Under the pieces are notes generated by a model. It saw only the letters and a list, made by a program, of their open reading frames with translations, searched no databases and had not been told where the DNA came from. From Apostichopus californicus (Eukaryota; Echinodermata; Holothuroidea; Aspidochirotida; Stichopodidae), in the NCBI GenBank assembly GCA_020650975.1, contig JAIPMN010000539.1:3045-67044 (forward strand): a stretch of 64,000 nucleotides of DNA. The letters run 5' to 3'. This document shows positions 1 through 11,120 of this stretch, piece after piece (the stretch's first letter is position 1; each line of letters begins with the position of its first letter). Position numbers and translations under genes: made by a program.

Positions 1-489
1 GGGGCCTTCACTTCAGAGAAAGTTCTATCTATCTCTCTCTATCTCTTTGTCTTAGATATATTTTATCTAGAGAGAGCTTCGATTGATCTGTGGTTTTTAG
101 TTTTCTTTCTGTGTGTTATTTTCTTTTCTTTGAAATGATCAAACATGCAATTTGTTTGCTGGCAACAGAGACACATCACCAAGAAGAAGAAAGCTGAGAG
201 ATGGAATAGCAACCCTGTCTCTTTATTTTTCAATCATTCTCTTGTTATCTATACATCAAATGAAGTTTAAACATATGTATATTAGCCAAATGATACATTT
301 AGTCAAACTCTGTATCGACAGTTCATTTTAATCAAGTTGAATTCAATATTACTGCAATATCGATTTTTTTTATATATATATATATTTTTTATATCTAATC
401 ATTTATTAATTTGTTTGTTCGTTCGTTATTAATTTTTGTCTCGTGTTTAGTTTCAACTTGTTAATTCCCTGTATATATTTTATGTTTAC

Positions 490-880
490 AGGGGTAGGAG
501 CCGGGGGGGGGGGGGCACCGAGGGACGTGCCCCTCCACTTTTTTCAAAGAGCAAATGTGCCTTACTGGCAAATAAACTGTGCCCATTTGATGAAGAACTG
601 TCTTTTGGACATCTTAAGCCTTGTTAATTTTAATATTTTATTTAAATTATTTATTTTTAGTCTGTACATGCTATTTTTAAAATGGCATCCCATATCTTTT
701 TGTAGCAGGGTTAACAATCTCAATAAATAGTATTGATAGCATACTAACACATCATATATATTTAAGTGATATATGGCCGGTGTGTATCGGTTTATAGCAT
801 AACGAGTGGTGGTTGTGGAACGAGAAAGTGCCCCTCTGATGATGTGCCCCCACTTTTTTGAAGCTTTTTACCCCCCTGAA
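490..880 (+). repeat. possible dispersed repeat rich in GTGCCCC motifs
   Basis: Contains GACGTGCCCCTCCACTTTTT, TGTGCCTTACTGGC, AACTGTGCCCATTTG and, further on, GATGTGCCCCCACTTTTTT. A fragment of similar build occurs at 4228-4320 (CCGAGGGGTC ... GGCTCCACTTT ... GGCAAATG). Internal recurrence suggests an old repeat. Borders and class are not determined. Confidence 0.3.
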
Positions 881-1604
881 TATATATGTATGTATGTATG
901 TTTGTTTTTCTGGTTGTGCTTTGAAGCAAAGGATATTCAAAGCAGTATATCATAATTAAAATACCGATATAAAATTACGAAGAATAGAAAACGGTAACAA
1001 TTTAACCGAAACAAATTCAAATAAATATCTTTACCTTGTGACCAATAATTATAAAACAAAACAGAAAAAAAAATTGTCTAAAATGATATGGTATGTACCG
1101 AAAATGCCAATTTATTTGAATTTTGGGTCAAATGTACTAGGCGGCTAATTTCTGGCAGAACAGCGTCGTGTATTTTAAGCATAAAATAAAAACAGATTAA
1201 ATTAAAAACCTCAAAATGGGAAGAACAAACGTTCATTAATTTTAAGTCCGTAACACGTTATAGAGATATTGTGAAACCAGGTCATTATTTCCGAATCAAG
1301 CGACAGACACCGCCAATAATTTTATACACAATAAACTTACCTTTAAAATCGTCTGCTATAAGCAGGCATATACTAACATGAATTAACACCGTTTGCGATA
1401 TTGTATTTTGTTTATTTATCTAGGACGGACTTCTATGCCTTGTTTGCTTTTCAAAGTCGTGCAAGGGACAAACACGTACTGACCCTAGAGATGATGAAGT
1501 TTGTTATGAATTTAAATCTCTTTATCATACCTGTGACGTTTCAGCATTCTTAAAAGCCACTGAAAAATAAACTGTACTACTTTATGGACGTAATTTACTC
1601 ATAC

Positions 1605-1633
1605 CAGGGAGTTGTTATGGAAACAACTCCCTG
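1605..1633. repeat. perfect 12-bp hairpin with 5-nt loop
   Basis: CAGGGAGTTGTT, loop ATGGA, AACAACTCCCTG. No T-run or gene end beside it. It may be the core of a dispersed repeat. Confidence 0.8.
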
Positions 1634-3060
1634 CTTAAACCGTGAGATTATAGGGTATAGAGTTTATAAACTTTCTCAATACAAACATTACGTGCGAGAC
1701 GAGCGGGTGGTGGTGAGGGGTGGGGTGTAGATTCCTGGACGGAAGTCTTTGACAAATAGAAATATATGTAAGATCTACTTAAAGCTACATGAATTTATTT
1801 AAGACTTTATAATAAATGAGAAAGATGAAATAATAATTTAGCAAACCAAAAATTGTCAAAATAATAAATATATTTCAATTTGGAAAGATGCATGTTAGTG
1901 TTGTTAGATTCACATTGAGAGCCATATCTTTCCTTGAATGAATTAAAAACATAACACAAATTCTAAATTAATCAATATAAAATAAGAGCTTTAGCTGGGC
2001 TCTGTACAATATTCTAATTACTATTTACTTGTATACTACCATGATTGAAATTGGTCAAACTTAAAGGCATTCTCCTATATATTTTAATTAATAAATTAAT
2101 ATTCATTAGGGAGTACCAACCAATCGTGTTACATTTGATATCGAACATTTTGTCCCTCAGACACTTTTTCGTATCAGTATTTACAACATACAAATTGTAA
2201 ATTGAGAGACTTGAAAGTAGTACGCGCCCTTTCAACATGACATGAAATCTGGCTAGCCATACTAATTGACTATAAATTGCTAAGGGATTTTCAGTACCAA
2301 CATTTATTTCATAACTGTACCAAAGATTAAACCCTCTAAAACACTGTCTTAATTGTATCCCATTGTAATGTTATCTCGAAGTATAATATTCAGTGGATTT
2401 GGTAATATTGATGGCCTTTGGCGATAAAACTCCTAACAGCCGCTTAAAGTTGACAACTCGAGGGGGGTCTAACTGCCAATCAGGTACGTCAACGCGCGGT
2501 ACTCTTTCGTCACCTTTTAACGTCACCCCGACAAAACTTGTAAACTGGTGTCGACAGGGTTCAACACCAAGCACACGAGACCCTCTGACTGGTTTATTCG
2601 ACCCCAGGGAGTCTGTGTAGGTTGGAAGTAGAGGCCCGTGGTGATGAAAACGATTAAAGGACTGTTCCGAACTTAAAATTTCGCAGGTCTTACTATACAT
2701 TCTCAGATTTATATCGCTTTCCTTGAGTGACGAAATCGTACTGAAAGGAGAAAGAAAACAAAATATGTTCAAATAATTTGACCCGTTCGATGTTCCATTG
2801 ATCTTGGACATCAAATTCAAGACTCGGAGAATGGGTATCAGTTTTAAGTTAGCAGGCTTGGAAATCCATCTATCTTGCATCTTTTGTTATACCATATCTG
2901 TACATAAGCATTATGAAACGTAACATTGTTTTTTTTTTCTTCCAGTGCTTCTGTTCAAGTTATGACTTTAAAAATTGTTCTTCTTATGTTGATATGTCAA
3001 AATCACCCCCAAATAATAATAAAGAAGAAAATGTATACAATTAAGAGAAATTATGACTGT

Positions 3061-3166
3061 ATGTATGAATGTATTTTAGATCCTCCCTGGAAGCAGGAAC
3101 TCGCGAGGAAGCCATCATTGGCTTATCAAAGCCGCAAGCTGACCGAAGTCAGTCTCTTAGATTCAT
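3061..3166 (+). repeat. three-copy dispersed repeat, copy A
   Basis: Shares ATTTTAGATCCTCC, GCAGGAACTCGCG, TTGGCTTATCAAAGC, GCAAGCTGACCGAAGTCAG and TCTCTTAGATTCAT with copies at 19636-19767 (minus) and 60701-60843 (plus). All three are preceded by a TATG-type microsatellite. Class unknown. Confidence 0.85.
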
Positions 3167-6100
3167 GTAGCAGCTTTCGATTTGGAAAAAATACATCTTT
3201 ATAAAAAAGATACTGTAAATATTATTTTCATGTTCCAGAGAAATTGATAATGATATCAAGTCTTTGTGTGAAAGCTTAATTGTTCATGTTTATCCGTTGT
3301 CTTACCAATTGTAATATCGTTTTTGAAAGTGTTCTCTTCTGAGTTTCCAAAAACCAAAAACCAAATGGCTGTCCGAACATGATATCAAAGCTGTTGGAAC
3401 ATCATAAATCCATAAAGATGTTATCAATGACCACAATTTTTTTTTATATTATTTTGGCCTCCAGAGGGTTAAGACTTAAAAAATGTATTGCCAGTTTTGC
3501 CCCTAATTTTAGAGTGCTAAACATTGCTCAAAGCTTTGACGAGTTAATTCTTTGCTGTAAATGTTGGATTAATTTACCGCTCAAGGACATTTGTTAAATT
3601 AAAACAATGAAATAATTTTTCAGAAAGAGGAATCGCTATGATAGGAGCAGTAAAATGGTTCTTAAAGTTTGTATAGTAAAATGAGGCACCTTTAATTTAT
3701 GTGTAAAATTACTTCAAATCAGGCATAAACGTCACATATTGATAAATGAAACAATAAGACGTTACATTAAAAGTTGTGGGACACAAAATTGAATCCGGCG
3801 AGGCTCGCTAATCAACGGCAACCAATGATAATTCTAACCACATGAATCCCTCAGTTAGATATACAGAGGTATCGAGATGTGCGTTAACATCGCATGACTT
3901 GGTCGTCACAGCGACATATGAAGGGTCATCTCCTATATGTACGTAATAAACAGCTTTAACATGTGGTAACTCGTGGCACTTATTTACTGCAAAACTAAAA
4001 ATCATCAACTCGCCACGGGAGGCAATGTACTTTTATGGAATGTTATTTTCGAGGAAAAGAACAAATTTGTCCGTCTGTGAAAAGCAGACAAACAATTTAT
4101 TTGAATACATGAAGTCTATATCGGATGTGTTCTTATGTGTGAAGAAGCTTTTAAATAACTGTTGAGACATGTCTTGCTCAGGATGTGCTCAGCAGTATTT
4201 GAGTGCCGGGCATATAGTTTGATCCACGTCCTGGGGGCCCGAGGGGTCTAAGGGGTGGGGTGTCCCCGGCTCCACTTTGGAAAAAAAAATGGCAAATGAA
4301 GTATATGCTTAGATGGCAAATGGTTTCTATCTTTTTCCTATTTTGGAGCTATCTTCCGTGCCAAGAATTCACCCTTAGTTTGGTAATGGTAAAATTTGTT
4401 AAATTAATCATAAAGAAATGCAGGCGGAGAATATGTTTAAAGTACTGTTTGTACACAAATGTAAAAACCAGCAAAAAAGAAAAAATACAAGTTTTGACAG
4501 ATTTCTCCTCCAAAGAAAATTAAGGTCGTTATTGTTGACTTTCTGACTTCATCTTTATCTGCCTAGCATTCTCTCGAGTTCCTCTATCCATTACTGCCTA
4601 TTGCTTCAGGTATGCTCCCTGCGGGCCTCGGGCCTTCACTAAAGATAAACCAATCAAGTTGCTTTATCGAAATGTAAATGCATTAGTTTTTTTTTCTCGG
4701 TAGTTTATCTGTCGTCTGAATATAGTAGCTAATTACTTAAATTGTTTTTTTCAATAACAGAACATCTGGTGGCCCTCCGAAGGGTACAGACGGAATATAT
4801 ATACGTCAATATTATATGAAGTGTAACCATATATGTAGACTACGTGTTATACTATAGGTCGCGCAGATATACCTGTAAATCACGTACACAATTGATAATG
4901 AAAGCTTTGAAAGCTGGCGGAAATAGTAACATGATAATAATTAACTTGTGTAATGAGAAAAATAAAATACTCCCACAAATACTAACCGCCGGCATTCGAT
5001 TTAAAAGAAAGTATGAGCTTATAAGGTGTGTGGAACGGACAGAGGCGCCCTCAAAGTGGGAAGGGGATGAGGGAGGGGGTGGGGGTTTGATGAGGGGTGG
5101 AGGGGCGAGAACAAGACTGAGGGAGAGGTTGAACAATCCGCCTCAATACAAAACATAAAAAAACAGTGCAATGAGGTTTCCAACATCATCCTCACCCATA
5201 TGAATAAAATGTTAACAGTATAAAACGTGTTGCTAAGCGGAACGTTATAACAGTCATTTAGATCAAAAGGTACATAGTTTCAACTACTATTTATCTTAGA
5301 GCAGATATTGAAAGATCTTCCACTTTGCTATTTGACATGAAACCTTGACTACTCATGGTTAATCAGCTATATTATGATGTGTATTTGTAATATATATTCC
5401 GTAACGCCAAAAATGAACATGAGCAAATTTCAAATAATGTAAGTGTTTGGTTGATATACCTGCGCATGATGTGCGTATGCTCAGTGCCGAACCTGTGGGT
5501 TATAATCATGAGTAAATAACAATAGGCCTATTGTAGGCCTACTGTCAACCTTTTCATTCTTTTCTTCTTCTTTTTAAAGATTAATTCTCTCCTTCTTAAT
5601 GTTTTATCTCTCTTCTTTTTTTTCCTCTAAAAAAGTTATACACAATATTGATACCTCCCCATTTCTACAACAGATGTCTTTTGTTAGGAAATTTACTCAT
5701 TTTTACTCGCTTTCTGTAACCCAATAAACATTAATTATAACATGAATGCATATTAATACTGTAACGTGTCTTCAATTTGCACATACATTTAAGGATTTAT
5801 GTGTTTTCAATGGATATCTTGTTTGTTTCTGTTCGAAGCTACATGCCCATCACTGTATACACCTCTTATCGAAAATCCTGAAGCGAGCGAGATAAACTAT
5901 ATCAAACCCTCTGTTTCGTGTTTTACAGCACCATACTGCTAGGACGGAGAGATGCATTCGAAACTGTTATAGCTGTCAATACGGCTTTTAAGATTCCATC
6001 TTGATGTCATTTGGATACAGTTGATCAAACACCGATCAATTTAGCCCAGCCACCTCTACCAGGGGTGTATGTTACATCGCAGCGTGCATTGGAGAGATAC

Positions 6101-7359
6101 CAAACAACTGAAAAAATAAGACTGCTTAAAAATTCAACACTTTTTTTACATTATCCGAAACAAAGAATTTACAAGAGATATTTCGTACTGAGAGCCAAGC
6201 ATGAATCGGCTCATTTGTATCTAACTGGGGGAGTCTTCAAAGTATTTATTTCACGATTGTTAAAAAAACATGAACAAATTTGTTACGCATCCCCCTGTGA
6301 TTTTCAATAGTGAGGGCGCAGTTTAATTTGTCTTTGTCATGTATATAAGTATATAAGTCGACAGTGATTTGCCGATTGTAGACGCGGTACTGTCATATTT
6401 ACACACTTTGGTTATTAATCCTTTCACTTTTGATCAGTTTTGAAACATTAACTCTAACTGATTGACATTTCAATCTAATGAGTGTTTCGATTGATCGTAT
6501 ATCACGTGCTCCTTGAGCTAGTAGCGAGATTATCAATCAATTTTCAACTGCTAATCACAGGTTATCATTTATTGGGGAGGGGGACGGGGAAACCCATGAG
6601 TTTAAATAAAAAGGATGGCAGTGGCCTTAAGGGGGAGGGGGGGGGGCCTAAGCCGACTCCCACATAGGAGTCTGAGGGTACTGGCCCAGATAAAATGCAA
6701 ACTTTATACGTAACATATGCATTTCTGAGGCATATTTAGGATAGATACCAAATTTATATCTATAATTAGGTCTATATGCAAGGTTATGGTCATAACTATG
6801 GTATACTTTTAATATTTTGTGTATAGGGATGAGAAAGGGAATTGGTCTATGATCTTTCATTTATTAATTCTGATATGATATCATGTTCATTGATTTTATA
6901 TATATTATATAAAATTTGTTAACACTTATTTTACTATATCTTCCGTCTTTTGTGTGTGTGGAGGGGGGGGGGGAGGGGGGGGGAGTGACTAGTTGTTATA
7001 TATAATGGATCATCAGCCGATGATTTAAAACTGTCATTGACATCTCGTAAACAGCCAATCAGTATATAAATTACCCGTGGTCCACTTGTTTATTTATGTC
7101 GGACCGCAACCGACTTTCTTGAGAGAACCGTCGGAAGCGGAAAAAACAAACAGGAAACTAGTACACACGCCGATGTTGTTGATGTCGTCAAAGGGTCAAC
7201 GTGTTAAGCTAGTCTTTCACATGTGAACATTTTCCACTTGGGCAAGTTTGTAACAAACAATAATTCGAAGCGAACTGCATGGGAGAAAAACAAATATCTC
7301 GCGTACCATAAATTAAATTCACCACGAAATACATCATACATATCCATTCAAGGGTAGGT

Positions 7360-7403
7360 TGCTATATATGCTATATTGCTATATGCTATATTGCTATATG
7401 CTA
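7360..7403 (+). repeat. 15-bp tandem repeat TGCTATATGCTATAT
   Basis: About three units, AT-rich. Confidence 0.85.
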
Positions 7404-9758
7404 GATAATATGCTAAATGACATACAAATACCATACATGTTCCATATATTTGGAGACATCTATTCTTGCCAACTTATAAACAATTTTGTCTTCATCCACA
7501 AAGGTATTAAATATTGTCTAAATTTACCCCAAACTCCATATCTTGGAATCATAGATGTCTAGCATTTACAATACAACGATAAAGTATGTTTGAAAACATG
7601 AAATAAAATAAAAATATTAAATGAGCTTGCTCAAGTTTTGTGGTAGATTATTACGCCCTTGTCTTTACTTTGTTATGATCCAGAGGTGAGGGAATGGGCG
7701 GAAGGGGGGGGGGGGGCTGTCGAACCTTTCGCGTCTCTTAACTCAAGGAGCTAGACCCTAGAATCGTAGAAATATCATTGTTCCGTAGTACTTGCTTTAT
7801 TTGTATGTTTAGTTTTGCGAAGAAAATTTAGTATTTAAATACTGTTTGATTTTTATCATTTGTTTAATAATCCAAATGTCCGCTTTAAGATAAGCGTCAG
7901 ATTGCCTGCCACCTGAAAGATCCCTATGAAGCCAAGCCGCAAGACCCGGTTACTCAACACAGTATATACAACACCATGCAAATAAACAGTGCTGGACAAC
8001 TGGTGGGACGGGAATAGGGGAAGGGGGGGGGGAAGAGGGCAAGGGGCACACTCCAGTCATGTGGCAATGTGTGGCAGAAATTGAGAGGGGGGGGCGGAAA
8101 AAGAATTGAATCTGTTGCGGGACAGCACAGAACGTTGAGAGGCATGTGAATATGTGTCTTTGCCGTCTTTTTTGTATCTAGTGTTAGCAATGGAACGGAA
8201 TTGACTGTGAACGGAGTATGTATGCATTTTAGAAACGGGTCGGATTTGCTCTTTCTTGTTTCATACTTTAATCGTGTGGTATGGGTCAACGTAATTATAA
8301 CGAAGCCTGGATGAAACAATGGTTTGTATTGGACTGTGTGGCGTTAATTTTCCACCTATAAATCTCACACCAGTATTAAATAGTACGCTACAATAATTTA
8401 CCCCCTACCAAGCCCCCCCCCCCACCCCTCCAATCTCCCTCAGTCACTATCGGTACCTCATTAATTTCCATCGTTACCACTTACATTATCAATTCAATAC
8501 TCCTATAATTATTGACAATAAAATGGTTATGTAATAACGCAACTCATGTTTTTGGTGTTTTTTTGTTGTTTAAACACAAGTTGGTCTAAGCGGTGGCGCT
8601 ATACATAAAAGAGAGAAAATGAAGAGGGGGAAAAAACAGAAAGCAACGGCCAACACCACAAGTTGTCGACATAGTATTTGAAACTCGTCAAATTGAAGCT
8701 TAGTAACGATTTGTTGCGGCGATTGTTTTCTTGGGAGGCGACATTCGATCCTCATCCAATGAAACCCAGATTGACAGCAAATGGAAGTCATTTACGAGTG
8801 GGTTTGCACTTTTGACTGTCCCAAATCCCTAGGTATCAAAAGATACCGTGGAATCAATGCCAGTAAAGCGATAGGGTGTTACTTAGTTCCCCGAGGCCGA
8901 GAAAAAAAAAGATAAAAAAAAAGATGGGAAAAAAATGTTGTGACGATGACCTTTTGGGTTGGTCTCGAATTCGTTGTCGACATAAAACATAAACTAGATT
9001 TGCGTTCATTATATCTTAGATATCTGTGCCCTCTTTCATTCTCTCTCTCACTGTCCTTTTGCATATTATAATGTATTATATATACGTAGACCACACATTG
9101 TGACCTGAATAGAGTCCCCAGCTGTGACGTGCTCTCTAGACAAATTGAGAGGATATGCCTTCGCAAAGCCTTCTCCAGTCGGTTCAAATTTCAAAAGAAA
9201 AGATATCTCACTCTGCATATGAATATGATTTTGTGGAGCTCGCCCTACTCAGCTTGCGTCTCTCTAATCACTTGTACGGATTCGATTGTTTCAAAAACAA
9301 TTGGAGAGATAACAATTTGTCAGACCGAGCACCCACTTATTTCTCTCTCAATTAAATCTTAAATTGAATAAATTATTGACAGGAAGGATGTATGTTATTG
9401 CTCTCTCTTTCTCGATATCTCTCTTTCCCTATCTCTCAATCTGTTTCGAGAGTTGAACTACGGGACCATATAGTGGGAACAATCAACTTTATATTAAATT
9501 AGATCAGATTTAAAACAATTGCAAGAAACGAGGAATGATTATAATTGGAAACGTTACCCATTTTTTCTCTCGGGGGAATACTTTCTCCCGCGTAGACAGG
9601 GGTGTTTGAGGTGTATCGGTATATAGGTTGTCTATACTATAGAAAGTCCCATATCGTTGTAATGTCACACATGAAAGACACACGATACATTTTTATGATT
9701 TCTCTCCCCAAGATGTTAAAAGAAATGGAAAGAATGTGGAGAATCTAGGCCGGTTTGT

Positions 9759-9832
9759 CTATCTATCTATCTGTCTGTATGTATGTGTGTCATATATAAC
9801 TATCTACTGTTATTATTATGATTATTATTATT
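9759..9832 (+). repeat. compound microsatellite (CTAT/TATG then TTA)
   Basis: CTATCTATCTATCTGTCTG, TATGTATGTGTGT and a TTATTATTATGATTATTATT run. Confidence 0.85.
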
Positions 9833-10188
9833 TTCAAATAAATATACTTGCAAATTCGCCAACACATATCCAAGTAGCAAATCCTGTCAATCCAGGTTAT
9901 TTAATAAAAAGAAATAAAAAAATCCAACCAGGTGTTGAACTGGTTGGAACTACAGTACATTGTCATGCAAATCAAGTGAACAAAAACTTTGTGACGTAGG
10001 CTTCTTCTGTTTTGTTGGCTTCCTGTTTTGTATCGGCTACTGGTCGTGAGATACAAGTCTCCACTGACACACAACCATCTCATTGTCTAAATCATGGAAA
10101 ATAATCAATTTTGTGGCATTCTGCTCAAACCAGGGAGGGGGGGGGGGGTTGTCATACCGGCATATCGGCTCGAAACGGGGGGGGGGGG

Positions 10189-11120
10189 NNNNNNNNNNNN
10201 NNNNNNNNNNNNNNNNNNNNNNNNNNNNNNNNNNNNNNNNNNNNNNNNNNNNNNNNNNNNNNNNNNNNNNNNNNNNNNNNNNNNNNNNNNNNNNNNNNNN
10301 NNNNNNNNNNNNNNNNNNNNNNNNNNNNNNNNNNNNNNNNNNNNNNNNNNNNNNNNNNNNNNNNNNNNNNNNNNNNNNNNNNNNNNNNNNNNNNNNNNNN
10401 NNNNNNNNNNNNNNNNNNNNNNNNNNNNNNNNNNNNNNNNNNNNNNNNNNNNNNNNNNNNNNNNNNNNNNNNNNNNNNNNNNNNNNNNNNNNNNNNNNNN
10501 NNNNNNNNNNNNNNNNNNNNNNNNNNNNNNNNNNNNNNNNNNNNNNNNNNNNNNNNNNNNNNNNNNNNNNNNNNNNNNNNNNNNNNNNNNNNNNNNNNNN
10601 NNNNNNNNNNNNNNNNNNNNNNNNNNNNNNNNNNNNNNNNNNNNNNNNNNNNNNNNNNNNNNNNNNNNNNNNNNNNNNNNNNNNNNNNNNNNNNNNNNNN
10701 NNNNNNNNNNNNNNNNNNNNNNNNNNNNNNNNNNNNNNNNNNNNNNNNNNNNNNNNNNNNNNNNNNNNNNNNNNNNNNNNNNNNNNNNNNNNNNNNNNNN
10801 NNNNNNNNNNNNNNNNNNNNNNNNNNNNNNNNNNNNNNNNNNNNNNNNNNNNNNNNNNNNNNNNNNNNNNNNNNNNNNNNNNNNNNNNNNNNNNNNNNNN
10901 NNNNNNNNNNNNNNNNNNNNNNNNNNNNNNNNNNNNNNNNNNNNNNNNNNNNNNNNNNNNNNNNNNNNNNNNNNNNNNNNNNNNNNNNNNNNNNNNNNNN
11001 NNNNNNNNNNNNNNNNNNNNNNNNNNNNNNNNNNNNNNNNNNNNNNNNNNNNNNNNNNNNNNNNNNNNNNNNNNNNNNNNNNNNNNNNNNNNNNNNNNNN
11101 NNNNNNNNNNNNNNNNNNNN
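10189..11120. other. assembly gap (932 N)
   Basis: Run of N. The left edge is a 12-base poly-G run (10177-10188), and an 11-base poly-C run begins 31 bases beyond the right edge, suggesting the assembly failed at homopolymer G/C. Frames that cross it are meaningless. Confidence 1.

Larger units (their letters stand above)
1..10188. other. AT-rich DNA downstream of GMDS, no supported gene
   Basis: Open frames here are short and have no recognisable domain. Visible features are poly-G runs (503-515, 6963-6982, 7704-7716, 10137-10148), a perfect hairpin at 1605-1633, microsatellites near 411-430 and 9759-9832, a possible dispersed repeat near 490-880 and one copy of the three-copy repeat at 3061-3166. 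Two spots look slightly exon-like (5934-6003 plus, 2400-2640 minus) and are given as findings. Confidence 0.6.

Noticed and set aside
1532-1539. Second GACGTTTC as another hammerhead candidate
   Set aside because: No stem II hairpin or CUGANGA-like core beside it.
3808-4008. 66-residue minus-strand frame with plausible composition
   Set aside because: No recognised family, no clear splice context; too weak to list as a gene.
9923-9948. 9-bp inverted repeat TCCAACCAG/CTGGTTGGA
   Set aside because: Short, and of a kind expected a few times by chance in this length; no supporting context.
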